Below are positions 17,123 through 25,238 of a stretch of DNA of 64,000 nt, piece by piece (the first letter of the stretch is position 1; each line of letters begins with the position of its first letter). This DNA is from Sphingomonas vulcanisoli (lineage in GTDB: Bacteria > Pseudomonadota > Alphaproteobacteria > Sphingomonadales > Sphingomonadaceae). A program made the translations under genes and the position numbers. A model generated the notes under the pieces. That model worked only from the letters and a program-made list of their open reading frames with translations. It searched no databases and was not told where the DNA came from. The DNA lies in assembly GCF_011761305.1 (NCBI RefSeq), contig NZ_JAAOZC010000001.1:62001-126000 (forward strand), written 5' to 3'.

Positions 17123-19636
17123 TCAGAACTTCGCCGCCACCGTCACGCCATAGGTGCGCGGGTCGGCGGGTTGGCCGACGATCAGGCCGGTGCTGCCCGA
17201 CTGGACCGACAGCAGCTCGAAATAATGCTTGTCGAGCGCGTTGCGCACCCAGCCGAAGATGTTCCAGCCATTGTCGGTGCGGAAGCCCAGACGGATGTTC
17301 GAGAGGGCATAGCCGTTGATATAGGTATAGGCCGAAGGCGAGGGGTTGGACGAGAAGCGCGTCCGATAGCTGCCGTCATAGCCGAGGTAGAATTCACCCG
17401 CGTGACCAAAGACGCTGCTCGGCTGGTTGACCTCCGCGCCATAGGAGAAGGACCATTTCGAGACGCCGGGCAGCACCTGGCCCGAGATGTTGCAATAGGG
17501 CGGGCTGTTACCGCCGGCGGTTCCCGCAGGCGACGGCGTGCCGCTGAACGTCCCGTCAGGATTGACGGTCAGCGCGGTGCCGCCGGTCAGTTCGGGCGGG
17601 CAGGGGGCGTTCTTGAAATCGATATATTTGGCATCGGTATAGGCGCCGTTGACATAAAGGCTGAGGCGGGGCGTCGGACGGAACGACGAATCCCACTCGA
17701 TCCCGCGCACCCGCACCTTGGCGGCGTTGGCAAGATAGCCCCGGATCACGTTGATCGCATTGTTGTTCACCGTCGCCTGGTAATCCTTGATGTCGGTCCA
17801 GAAGGCGGCGAGGTTCAGCGTGATCCGGCGATCGGCAAACTGGGTCTTCAGGCCGATCTCGTAATGATTTTCCTTCTCGGGCTTCACCGTCTGCGTGGTC
17901 AGGTCGACGCCCGTGTTCTGGGAGTTGAGCGGCAGGCCGGAGAGATTGATGCCGCCCGATTTGAAGCTGCGCGCGTAGGTTGCATAGCCGTGGATGTCGC
18001 TCGAGAAATCGTACGAGGCGGTGACGTCGCCCGATACGTTCCACTGGCTGAATTCGGGGCTGTAGCGCTGCGGTGCCAGCGTGTTGGTCTGGTTGGTGAA
18101 GGTGGTCAGCGCTGCGGCACTTGTCGCTGCCGCCGCCGCGCGGAGCGCCGCGACATTGTCGGCGGTCGCGACGAAGTTGTACTGGCTGTTGGCGATGCTG
18201 ACGACCGCGTTGTAATAGCCCGATTTCTTGTCGTAATTCACGCGCAGGCCGGGCTGGATGCGCAGCTTGGGCAGCACTTCCCAATTGAGCTTGCCGAACA
18301 CCGCGAAGCTCGAATTATTGAAGTTGATCGTGTTGGTCGAAGTCAGGCCGTTGAGCACGTTCGGGTTGTTCGCGTCCGCACCCGAGAGCAGGAAGCGGCT
18401 CGCCGCCGACCCCTGTACCTGCGATCCGTTGGTGTTGATCTTCTGGTGGAAGTAGAAGAGGCCGGCGGTGTAATCGAGCTTGTTGCTGCCGTTGGAGGCG
18501 ATGCGGAGCTCCTGGCTTTCCTGCGTCTGATGCGACGGATTCTGCGAGACGGTGGTGATCGGCAGGCCGGTAAAATCGCGATCGTTGGCGGGCTTCCAAT
18601 CCCAATAGCGCCATGCGCTGACCGAGGTGATCGTTGCCGGGCCGATATCCCAATTGGCGACCAGCGAGGTGCCGCCGATCGCCTGGCGCGAATTGATCGA
18701 TGCATCGAGATCGGTGACGCGATTGAACGGATCGGTACTGGGCGGCGTATATCCGAACGCCGCGGCGAGTGCGGCATATTGGCGCGCGACCGGGCGCTGC
18801 GTCGCGCCGACGCGGGCATAATATTGCACGCAGCACAGCGGGTTCTGGACGTTATAGTCGCCGGCGAGGTTGAGGCTGAGATTGTCCGTGGGCTTCCACA
18901 GGAGCTGGCCGCGGAAGCCGAAATTCTGAAGGCGATGAAGATCCTGGTCCGACTTGGTATCGTAGATCGTGCCGTCGCGCCGCGTGTAGGAGGTGGACAG
19001 CCGCACCGCGAGCTTGTCATCAACCAGCCCGGTCGAGGCGGAGGCCTTCACCTGCAGGAAATTGTAATTGCCGTAGCTCGCCTCGACACGCGCCTCGGGG
19101 GTGAAGCTGGGCGCGCGGGTGGTGACGTTGACCGCGCCGGCGGTGGTGTTCTTGCCATAGAGGGTGCCCTGCGGCCCGCGCAGCACCTCGACGCGATCGA
19201 CATCTACGAAATCGAAGGTCGAAGCGCCGATGCGGCCGATATAGACACCGTCGAGATAGAAACCGACGCCCTGCTCGATGCCGTCGTTGGTGAGGCCGAA
19301 CGGCGCGCCGAGGCCGCGGATGTTGATCGCCGAATTGCGCGGGTTGCTGGAATAGAATTGCAGCGATGGCTGGAGCTGCTGCATCCGGTTGACGTTGAAC
19401 GCACCGGCATCGTTGAGCGTCGCGGCGCTGAGCACGGTGAGCGCGATCGGCACCTTCTGCGCGGATTCCGCGCGGCGGCGCGCCGTTACCAGGATTTCGC
19501 CCTGGTCGGCCTTGGGCTGCGTGACGGCGTCGGCGGCGGGCTCTGCCGCTGCAGCCGGCGCGGGCGCATTCGGAGCGGCGAGAGTGGGAAGCGCGAGCAG
19601 CGAAGCCCCCGCCAGAAAAAGCGCACGAAATGCCAT
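17123..19636 (-). CDS. TonB-dependent outer-membrane receptor (Rrf2-linked)
   Basis: An 837-residue receptor with a signal peptide, an Ala/Pro-rich linker and TonB-box-like GEILVTARRR. The plug domain runs to about residue 170 (IRGLGAPFGLTNDGIEQGVGFYLDGVYIGR; DRVEVLRGPQGTLYGKNTTAGAVNV), then a 22-strand-type barrel ends in the usual terminal Phe (VTVAAKF). It imports an unknown ligand using TonB energy. It lies downstream of the Rrf2 regulator on the same strand, and an operator-like repeat shared with the regulator-cysE gap sits 36-55 bases upstream of its ATG. Confidence 0.94.
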   Translation of the reverse strand: MAFRALFLAGASLLALPTLAAPNAPAPAAAAEPAADAVTQPKADQGEILVTARRRAESAQKVPIALTVLSAATLNDAGAFNVNRMQQLQPSLQFYSSNPRNSAINIRGLGAPFGLTNDGIEQGVGFYLDGVYIGRIGASTFDFVDVDRVEVLRGPQGTLYGKNTTAGAVNVTTRAPSFTPEARVEASYGNYNFLQVKASASTGLVDDKLAVRLSTSYTRRDGTIYDTKSDQDLHRLQNFGFRGQLLWKPTDNLSLNLAGDYNVQNPLCCVQYYARVGATQRPVARQYAALAAAFGYTPPSTDPFNRVTDLDASINSRQAIGGTSLVANWDIGPATITSVSAWRYWDWKPANDRDFTGLPITTVSQNPSHQTQESQELRIASNGSNKLDYTAGLFYFHQKINTNGSQVQGSAASRFLLSGADANNPNVLNGLTSTNTINFNNSSFAVFGKLNWEVLPKLRIQPGLRVNYDKKSGYYNAVVSIANSQYNFVATADNVAALRAAAAATSAAALTTFTNQTNTLAPQRYSPEFSQWNVSGDVTASYDFSSDIHGYATYARSFKSGGINLSGLPLNSQNTGVDLTTQTVKPEKENHYEIGLKTQFADRRITLNLAAFWTDIKDYQATVNNNAINVIRGYLANAAKVRVRGIEWDSSFRPTPRLSLYVNGAYTDAKYIDFKNAPCPPELTGGTALTVNPDGTFSGTPSPAGTAGGNSPPYCNISGQVLPGVSKWSFSYGAEVNQPSSVFGHAGEFYLGYDGSYRTRFSSNPSPSAYTYINGYALSNIRLGFRTDNGWNIFGWVRNALDKHYFELLSVQSGSTGLIVGQPADPRTYGVTVAAKF

Positions 19637-19641
19637 TAAGG

Positions 19642-19669
19642 CCCCCTTGTTTTTAGCTATCCGAGGGGG
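19642..19669 (-). promoter_or_regulatory. 5' leader hairpin covering the receptor ribosome binding site
   Basis: On the minus strand the Shine-Dalgarno AAGGGGG lies five bases before the receptor ATG. CCCCCTC about 14 bases further upstream can pair with it, so the ribosome binding site would be hidden in a hairpin. This could make translation of the receptor conditional. Seen directly; the function is inferred. Confidence 0.45.
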
Positions 19670-19671
19670 TT

Positions 19672-19691
19672 CCCTACTTTCCCGCTAGGAA
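19672..19691. promoter_or_regulatory. Putative Rrf2 operator upstream of the TonB receptor
   Basis: The sequence has the form CCCTACT-N7-TAGGAA, an imperfect inverted repeat (TTCCCTA/TAGGAAT here). The same form, with identical spacing, occurs at 20236-20255 in front of the Rrf2 regulator and cysE. Its position 36-55 bases before the receptor start fits an operator overlapping a promoter. Confidence 0.55.
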
Positions 19692-19709
19692 TAATCTAGC
19701 GAGCAAAAC

Positions 19710-20180
19710 TTAGCTGGCTGAAAGCAGGACTGTATCCGCAGAGGGATCGGCATCGCTGCCCAGGCCGAGCGCCGCCGTCTGCGCCAGCGAGGTCTTGTCC
19801 AGCACGGTGCCGACTTCTTCGCGCACCAGCGCCATGATGTGGCGGATCGCGCAGGTCGCCTCATCCGCGCAATCGAGGCAGCGGCGGTAGAAGAGCTTGC
19901 TGACGCAGGGGACGAGCGCGAGGGGGCCGTCCGTGATCCGCATGATATCGCCGATCATGATCTCCGTCGCGGGCCGCGCCAGTCGATAGCCACCGCGTTG
20001 GCCGCGCACGCTGATCACCAGCCCGGCCTTCTTGAGATCGACGAGGATCGCCTCGAGGAACTTGCGCGGGATATTGCCCTGGCCGGCGATGGCGCTGATC
20101 TGCTGCGGGCCGCTGTCGGGCGCCGCGGCCGCGAGGTGGATCATTGCCTTCAAGGCGTAACGGCCGCGCTGGGAGAGCAT
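19710..20180 (-). CDS. Rrf2 family transcriptional regulator with cysteine cluster
   Basis: A 156-residue winged-helix regulator of the IscR/CymR/NsrR family. The N-terminal DNA-binding part is MLSQRGRYALKAMIHLA ... NIPRKFLEAILVDLKKAGLVISVRGQRGGY. The central segment PCVSKLFYRRCLDCADEATCAIR has four cysteines (C-x8-C-x2-C-x5-C) that could hold an iron-sulfur cluster or act as a thiol sensor. Divergent cysE suggests it responds to cysteine or sulfur status. ATG 20180 matches the family N-terminus; upstream starts add unrelated residues. Confidence 0.88.
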   Translation of the reverse strand: MLSQRGRYALKAMIHLAAAAPDSGPQQISAIAGQGNIPRKFLEAILVDLKKAGLVISVRGQRGGYRLARPATEIMIGDIMRITDGPLALVPCVSKLFYRRCLDCADEATCAIRHIMALVREEVGTVLDKTSLAQTAALGLGSDADPSADTVLLSAS

Positions 20181-20235
20181 CGCACCGCTGTGCCGCACAC
20201 CCGCGCCCCTCCGCAAGCCTGTTCCACAAGTTAAT

Positions 20236-20255
20236 CCCTACTCGATAGATAGGAA
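20236..20255. promoter_or_regulatory. Putative Rrf2 operator between the regulator and cysE
   Basis: Second copy of CCCTACT-N7-TAGGAA (half-sites TCCCTA and TAGGAA). It sits 56 bases upstream of the regulator ATG and 59 bases upstream of the cysE ATG, well placed for autoregulation and control of cysE. A related fragment CCCTCGATAGGA lies at 20278-20289. Confidence 0.55.
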
Positions 20256-20313
20256 AACTAGCTTTCCGGTGGGCAAACCCTCGATAGGATCGGCCAGGCA
20301 ATGAGGACATCCC

Positions 20314-21276
20314 ATGCCAAGCAATGACGATCTGCCGCCGGGCGCGCTTTGGAACGTAGAGCAGGTGCTGACCGGACTGCGCGCCGCGCGGCATCAATGG
20401 CGCGGCGCGCACTGGCGCAATGCCGAGATCGGTGCCGAGGGCTTTCCCTCGCGCCGCACGCTGGAGGAGGTGATGATGATCCTCTGCGGCGTATTGTTTC
20501 CGCTGCGCCTCGGTCCGAGCTACGTTCGCCGCGGCAATGAGGATGCCTTCGTCGCCGAGACGCTGGAGAATGGCCTCGGCCACCTATACGGCCAGCTGCG
20601 CCGGGAACTGACCTATTCCTCCACCGATGGCGACGGCGAGCGGATCGATGCCGAGGCGCGGCGAATCATCAGCCATTTCGCCGCCGCGCTGCCCGAGCTG
20701 CGCGGACTGCTCGACAAGGATGTCGAGGCGGCGTTCGCGGGGGATCCGGCGGCAGCGAGCGTCGATGAGGTGTTGCTCTGCTACCCCTGCATGCTGGCGA
20801 TCATCCATTACCGCCTCGCCAATCGGCTGCACGGGCTCGGCGCGCCGCTGGTGGCGCGGATCATCACCGAGATCGCGCATTCGCGGACGGGCATCGATAT
20901 CCATCCCGGCGCGCAGATCGGCGAGCGCTTCTTCATCGATCACGGCACCGGCGTGGTGATCGGCGAGACTGCGGTGATCGGTCATCGCGTGCGCCTCTAT
21001 CAGGCGGTGACCCTCGGCGCGCTGAGCCTGCCCGCCGATCATCCCGGTGATCTCCGCCGCCATCTCGCGCGGCATCCGATCATCGAGGACGATGTCGTCA
21101 TCTATCCCGGCGCGACGCTGCTCGGGCGAATCACCGTGGGCCGGGGATCGACGATCGGCGGCAATGTCTGGCTCACGGAGAGCGTGCCGCCGGGCAGTTT
21201 CGTCGATCAGGGCGAACTCAGGCGCAAGGATCTGCCCCCGCCCGCTCTGTTCGCCGCAACAAGAGGTGCCGCGTGA
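20314..21276 (+). CDS. cysE: Serine O-acetyltransferase (EpsC/SrpH-type)
   Basis: A 320-residue enzyme making O-acetylserine from serine and acetyl-CoA, the committed step of cysteine synthesis. The N-terminal half is helical; the C-terminal half is a left-handed beta helix with hexapeptide repeats (IDIHPGAQIGERFFIDHGTGVVIGETAVIG; VVIYPGATLLGRITVGRGSTIGGNVWL), the catalytic His lying in FIDHGTG. The length fits the longer SrpH/EpsC branch rather than E. coli CysE. It is divergent from the Rrf2 regulator and shares an operator-like site with it. Confidence 0.92.
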   Translation: MPSNDDLPPGALWNVEQVLTGLRAARHQWRGAHWRNAEIGAEGFPSRRTLEEVMMILCGVLFPLRLGPSYVRRGNEDAFVAETLENGLGHLYGQLRRELTYSSTDGDGERIDAEARRIISHFAAALPELRGLLDKDVEAAFAGDPAAASVDEVLLCYPCMLAIIHYRLANRLHGLGAPLVARIITEIAHSRTGIDIHPGAQIGERFFIDHGTGVVIGETAVIGHRVRLYQAVTLGALSLPADHPGDLRRHLARHPIIEDDVVIYPGATLLGRITVGRGSTIGGNVWLTESVPPGSFVDQGELRRKDLPPPALFAATRGAA

Positions 21277-21374
21277 ACGGCTCGTCGCAAAAGCCGCACG
21301 GTCCCAATTGCGCCGACAATGGGGCAGGGCCCAGTCTCCCGACTCTGACGTTGGCTTCCGAACAGGAGAAGCAG

Positions 21375-21995
21375 ATGTTTGACGAAGGCTTGGGGCGATC
21401 ACCGCTCTGCTTGACGATACCCGGTCTCGGCAATTCGGGGCCCGACCATTGGCAGACGATTTGGGAACGCGACCGGCGCGATTGCGAGCGCGTGCCGCTC
21501 GGCTGCTGGGATAATCCCAGCCGCAACGTCTGGGTCGGCCGGATCGATCAGGCGGTGCGCGCCGCGCCCTGCCCGGTGGTGCTGGTCGCGCACAGCCTCG
21601 GCTGCCTGGCGGTGGTGTGGTGGGCGGCGACGATGGGCGAGGCGACCGCCGGCGATGTGGTTGGGGCGCTGCTCGTTGCCCCACCCGATGTCGATCGCAC
21701 CGACGATCCCCGCTTGATCGCCTTCGGACCGACGCCGCGCGCGCTGCTGCCCTTTCCGACGATCGTCGTCGCCAGCCATGACGATCCCTATTGCGATTTC
21801 GATCGCGCGCAGGATTTCGCCGCGGGTTGGGGTGCGGACTTCGTCGATGCCGGCGCCGCTGGCCATCTCAACAGCGACTCCGGCCTCGGGCGCTGGGCTG
21901 AGGGGCAGGATTTGCTCGGCACCTTCCTCAACGAACGCGCCTCGCCGTTGCGCCGCGTGACGATCGGTGCAGCGCCACTGGCGCCGTCGCGCTAG
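21375..21995 (+). CDS. RBBP9/YdeN family alpha/beta hydrolase
   Basis: A 206-residue small hydrolase. TIPGLGNSGPDHWQTIWE is the family N-terminus, VVLVAHSLGCLAVVWW holds the nucleophile, SHDDPYC the acid and AGHLNSDSGLGRW the catalytic His. ATG 21375 has GGAG six bases upstream; an alternative GTG at 21273 overlaps the cysE stop (GTGA) with its own GAGG, and would add 34 residues of low similarity to the family. Probably co-transcribed with cysE. Substrate unknown. Confidence 0.82.
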   Translation: MFDEGLGRSPLCLTIPGLGNSGPDHWQTIWERDRRDCERVPLGCWDNPSRNVWVGRIDQAVRAAPCPVVLVAHSLGCLAVVWWAATMGEATAGDVVGALLVAPPDVDRTDDPRLIAFGPTPRALLPFPTIVVASHDDPYCDFDRAQDFAAGWGADFVDAGAAGHLNSDSGLGRWAEGQDLLGTFLNERASPLRRVTIGAAPLAPSR

Positions 21996-23221
21996 GCTTC
22001 GACCGGCACGGTCTCGTTCGGATCGGGGATCGGCAGCGGTGGGATCAGCGCGAGCAATCCCGCGCCGATCAGCGCGATCAAACCGAGGCTAATGCAGAAC
22101 AGACTGACGCCGGTCCAGCCATCGCGCGTCCAGGCGATGCCGCCGAGCGAACCCAGCAGGCTCGATCCCATATAATAAGCGAAGAGATAGAAGGCCGCAG
22201 CCTGACCGCGCCGGCCTTGCGCGCGGCGGCCCACCCAGGCGCTGGCGATCGAATGCGCGCCGAAGAACCCGATCGTCGTCAAGGCGATGCCGAGCACGAT
22301 CAGCGCCAGAGGGTGTGCCGCGGTTAGTCCGGCCCCGCCGATCAGGATTACTACCGGCAGCCAGAAGATGCGTCGCCGCCCGATCCGTCCCGCCAGCGTG
22401 CCGAACCATGCGGAGCTCACCGAACCCAGGACATACAGCAGGAAGATCGCGCCCACTTCGCTCTGGCTGAGCGCGTAGGGCGGCGCGAGCAGGCGGAACC
22501 CGGCATAATTATAGAGGGTGACGAAGATGCCCATCAGCAGGAAGCCCTGCGCGTAGAGCAGCAGCAGCGCGGGATCGCGAACAAGAGGGCCGCCGCCACC
22601 ACTCCGGCTGTGAGCCTGCCGCACGAAACGGCGCGACGGCGGCGCGAGGCGGCGGAACGCCTCCGCCATCGCCAGCCCCACCACGCCGACCACGCCCAGC
22701 GCCATGCGCCAGCCGCCGAGATCCGCGACGACGCTGGCGATCAGCCGGCCGCCCATCCCGCCGAGCGCGCTGCCCGCGATATAGAGCCCCATCGCCGCGC
22801 CGACCGACTCGCCATGAACCTCCTCGGCGACATAGGCCATCGCCACCGCCGGCACGCCCGCGAGCGCGAGCCCGGTGAGCAGGCGCAGGGCGAGCAAGGC
22901 GATCCAGCCCGGCGCCAGCGCGGCGAGGAAGGTCAGCGCGCTCGCCGCCAGCATCGCGGCGACCATGATCGGCCGCCGCCCGATCCGATCGCTGATCAGC
23001 CCGGCGGCCAGGATGGCGAACGCCAGCGGACCCGTCGTGAGCGATACCGCCAGCGACGCCGCCGCGGCGCTCAAGCGGTACTCAGCCGCGAATAGGGGTA
23101 GCAGCGGCTGCACCGAATAGAGCAGGGCGAAGGTCGAAAAGCCGGCGAACAGCATCGCGATCGTCAGCCGCCGATAGACGGGGCTGCCACGGGCATGGCC
23201 TTCGCTGCTTTCTGCTGTCAT
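21992..23221 (-). CDS. MFS transporter (YnfM-like)
   Basis: A 409-residue major facilitator with twelve predicted transmembrane helices. FSTFALLYSVQPLLPLFAAEY opens helix 1, ISDRIGRRPIMVAA is the loop 2-3 MFS signature, and GTLAGRIGRRRIFWLPV its repeat in the second half. The pattern resembles the YnfM/arabinose-efflux-like group of drug or metabolite exporters. It converges with the RBBP9-like hydrolase, overlapping by four bases, and is divergent from the PLP enzyme gene. Confidence 0.9.
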   Translation of the reverse strand: MTAESSEGHARGSPVYRRLTIAMLFAGFSTFALLYSVQPLLPLFAAEYRLSAAAASLAVSLTTGPLAFAILAAGLISDRIGRRPIMVAAMLAASALTFLAALAPGWIALLALRLLTGLALAGVPAVAMAYVAEEVHGESVGAAMGLYIAGSALGGMGGRLIASVVADLGGWRMALGVVGVVGLAMAEAFRRLAPPSRRFVRQAHSRSGGGGPLVRDPALLLLYAQGFLLMGIFVTLYNYAGFRLLAPPYALSQSEVGAIFLLYVLGSVSSAWFGTLAGRIGRRRIFWLPVVILIGGAGLTAAHPLALIVLGIALTTIGFFGAHSIASAWVGRRAQGRRGQAAAFYLFAYYMGSSLLGSLGGIAWTRDGWTGVSLFCISLGLIALIGAGLLALIPPLPIPDPNETVPVEA

Positions 23222-23264
23222 CGTCCGCCGATAAGCCCATCGGCGCCTCTACGGGAACCCTGGA

Positions 23265-24575
23265 ATGACGCTCACGCCCAATCGCCGCCAGCTTCTAGGC
23301 GCGGCCGCTGCCACGCCCGCATTGCTTTCATCCGCGGCGCTGGCCGATCCACTCGCACCGGCACCTGCGCCGAAGCTTGCGCCCAATTCGATCCCGATTG
23401 CCGATCTCGCCGCGCAGTTCGATGTCGAGCGCGAGATCCACAATCTCGAGGCGGGCTATTGGGGCGTGATGCCGCGCGTCGTGGCCGAGACCTATGTGCG
23501 GCACACGCTGGAGGTGAACCGGCTCAATTCGGTGTTCGCGCGCAACGTGCTGCCCGGCGATGGCTGCATGGCCAACGGCACGCGCGATGCGCAGGCCTCG
23601 GTCGCGCGCATGGTCGGCTGCCTGCCGCAGGAGATTGCGATCACGCGCAGCGGCTCCGATGCGCTCCAGCAGCTCATCACCAATTACAAGCCGCTGAAAG
23701 CCGGTGACGCGGTCATCTACTGCGATCTCGATTATGATGCGATGATCGGCGCGATGGAGTGGCTGGGCAGCCATCGCGGCGCCAAGGTCGTCCGCTTCGC
23801 CATGCCCGAACCCGCGACCACCGCGAACATTCTCGCCGCCTATGAGGATGTGCTGCGGCGCACGCCGGAGGCCAAGCTGCTGCTGGTGACGCAGATTTCC
23901 AATCGCACCGGGCTGATCACGCCCGTGAAAGAGATTGTCGCTATGGCGCGGGCGCGGGGCGTGGATACGATCGTCGATGCCAGCCATGCCGTGGCCCTGC
24001 TCGATGTCACGATGGACGATCTCGGCTGCGATTTCGCCGGCTGGTCGGTCCACAAATGGACCTGCGCGCCGCTCGGCACCGGCGCGATGTACATCCGCAA
24101 GAACCGTCTGGCCGATATCGCCATCGCCTATGACAACAACCACGTTCCCGCCGACAACATCAACGCGCGTGAACCGGCGGGAACGGTGAACTTCGCGGCG
24201 CTTCTGACCATCCCGACCGCGGTCGATTTCCATTATGCGGTCGGCGCATCGGCGGCCAAGGCGCCGCATATGCGCGCGCTGCGCAACCGCTGGGTCGATC
24301 AGGTGCGCGACCTGCCCAATGTCGAGATCATGGTGCCGGACGATCCCGCCCGCTCCTGCACCATAACCAGCTTCCGCCTTAAAGGAATGACCACGCCCGA
24401 GAAGGCGCAGGCCGTGCAGAAACGGCTGTTCGAGAAGCACAAGGTGCTCACCGTGTGGCGGGACGGCGTCGCCAGGGCGCCGGTGATCCGCGCGACGCCG
24501 GGCTTTTACAGCCGCCCCGAAGATGCCGATGCGCTCGCCGCTGCGCTGCGGGCGGAGCATGCGATGCTGATCTAG
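23265..24575 (+). CDS. Tat-exported class V aminotransferase-fold PLP enzyme (isopenicillin N epimerase-like)
   Basis: A 436-residue PLP enzyme. The N-terminus NRRQLLGAAAATPALLSSAALA is a twin-arginine-type signal, so the holoenzyme should be folded with PLP and exported. The PLP lysine lies in SVHKWTCAPLG; DASHAVALLD carries the PLP-pyridine Asp; LEAGYWGVMP and ITRSGSDALQQLI are class V aminotransferase/CefD-like blocks. Likely reaction: epimerisation, lyase or aminotransferase chemistry on an extracytoplasmic amino compound. Divergent from the MFS transporter by 43 bases. Confidence 0.88.
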   Translation: MTLTPNRRQLLGAAAATPALLSSAALADPLAPAPAPKLAPNSIPIADLAAQFDVEREIHNLEAGYWGVMPRVVAETYVRHTLEVNRLNSVFARNVLPGDGCMANGTRDAQASVARMVGCLPQEIAITRSGSDALQQLITNYKPLKAGDAVIYCDLDYDAMIGAMEWLGSHRGAKVVRFAMPEPATTANILAAYEDVLRRTPEAKLLLVTQISNRTGLITPVKEIVAMARARGVDTIVDASHAVALLDVTMDDLGCDFAGWSVHKWTCAPLGTGAMYIRKNRLADIAIAYDNNHVPADNINAREPAGTVNFAALLTIPTAVDFHYAVGASAAKAPHMRALRNRWVDQVRDLPNVEIMVPDDPARSCTITSFRLKGMTTPEKAQAVQKRLFEKHKVLTVWRDGVARAPVIRATPGFYSRPEDADALAAALRAEHAMLI

Positions 24576-24578
24576 GAT

Positions 24579-25148
24579 TCAGACGCCTTGGGCCTGCGCC
24601 GCATGCAGCCCCTCACCGAATTCCTCGATGATCTTCGCGCAAAAGGCGGGAAGATCGTGCGGGTTGCGGCTGGTGATCAGCCCGTTGTCGACGACCACCT
24701 CCCGATCGACCCAATCGCCCCCGGCATTGCCGATGTCGGTCTTGATTGAGGGGAATGAGGTGAGCGTGCGGCCGTGAACGACGTTCGCCTCCACCAATAG
24801 CCAGGGCGCGTGACAGATCGCGGCCACGGGCTTCTGCTGTTCGAAGAAAGCGCGGACGAAAGCCACGACCTCCTCGCTGGCGCGCAATTTGTCCGCGCCG
24901 ACGCATCCGCCGGGGAGGATCAGCGCATCGAAATCGTCGGCTGAAACATCGCCGATTGCCGCATCGATTGCGTAGCTGCCGCCCGGTTCGACATCATGAT
25001 TGTTGGTCTTTGCCTCACCCTTTTCGAGCCCGATCACAGTGAGGCTCGCGCCCGCCTGGTTTACCGCATCGCGCGGCTGCACGAACTCGCGTTCCTCGGT
25101 GCCCTGCGGCGCGATCAAGATCGCCACCTTCTTGCCGTCCAACGTCAT
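24579..25148 (-). CDS. DJ-1/PfpI family protein (type 1 glutamine amidotransferase-like)
   Basis: A 189-residue single-domain protein. KKVAILIAPQGTEEREF, FDALILPGGCVGADKLR and the nucleophile elbow AAICHAPWLLVEA (Cys about 110) identify the PfpI branch; members act as deglycases, proteases or stress proteins. The ATG at 25148 has AAGGAG at the right distance. It converges on the PLP enzyme gene, three bases separating the two stops. Confidence 0.9.
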   Translation of the reverse strand: MTLDGKKVAILIAPQGTEEREFVQPRDAVNQAGASLTVIGLEKGEAKTNNHDVEPGGSYAIDAAIGDVSADDFDALILPGGCVGADKLRASEEVVAFVRAFFEQQKPVAAICHAPWLLVEANVVHGRTLTSFPSIKTDIGNAGGDWVDREVVVDNGLITSRNPHDLPAFCAKIIEEFGEGLHAAQAQGV

Positions 25149-25238
25149 GCCAACTCTCCTTTGCATCGACGAAGAACGGATCAAGCCAGGCTTGCGATCC
25201 GAACGCCTGGCTCACTGGTCGCAAATAAGGAGCGGCGC

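Noticed and set aside
17171-19639. Long open frame (822 codons) on the + strand opposite the TonB receptor
   Set aside because: Antisense shadow of a GC-rich gene: the opposite strand encodes a full receptor with plug and barrel motifs, while this frame is Arg/Gly-rich with no domain.
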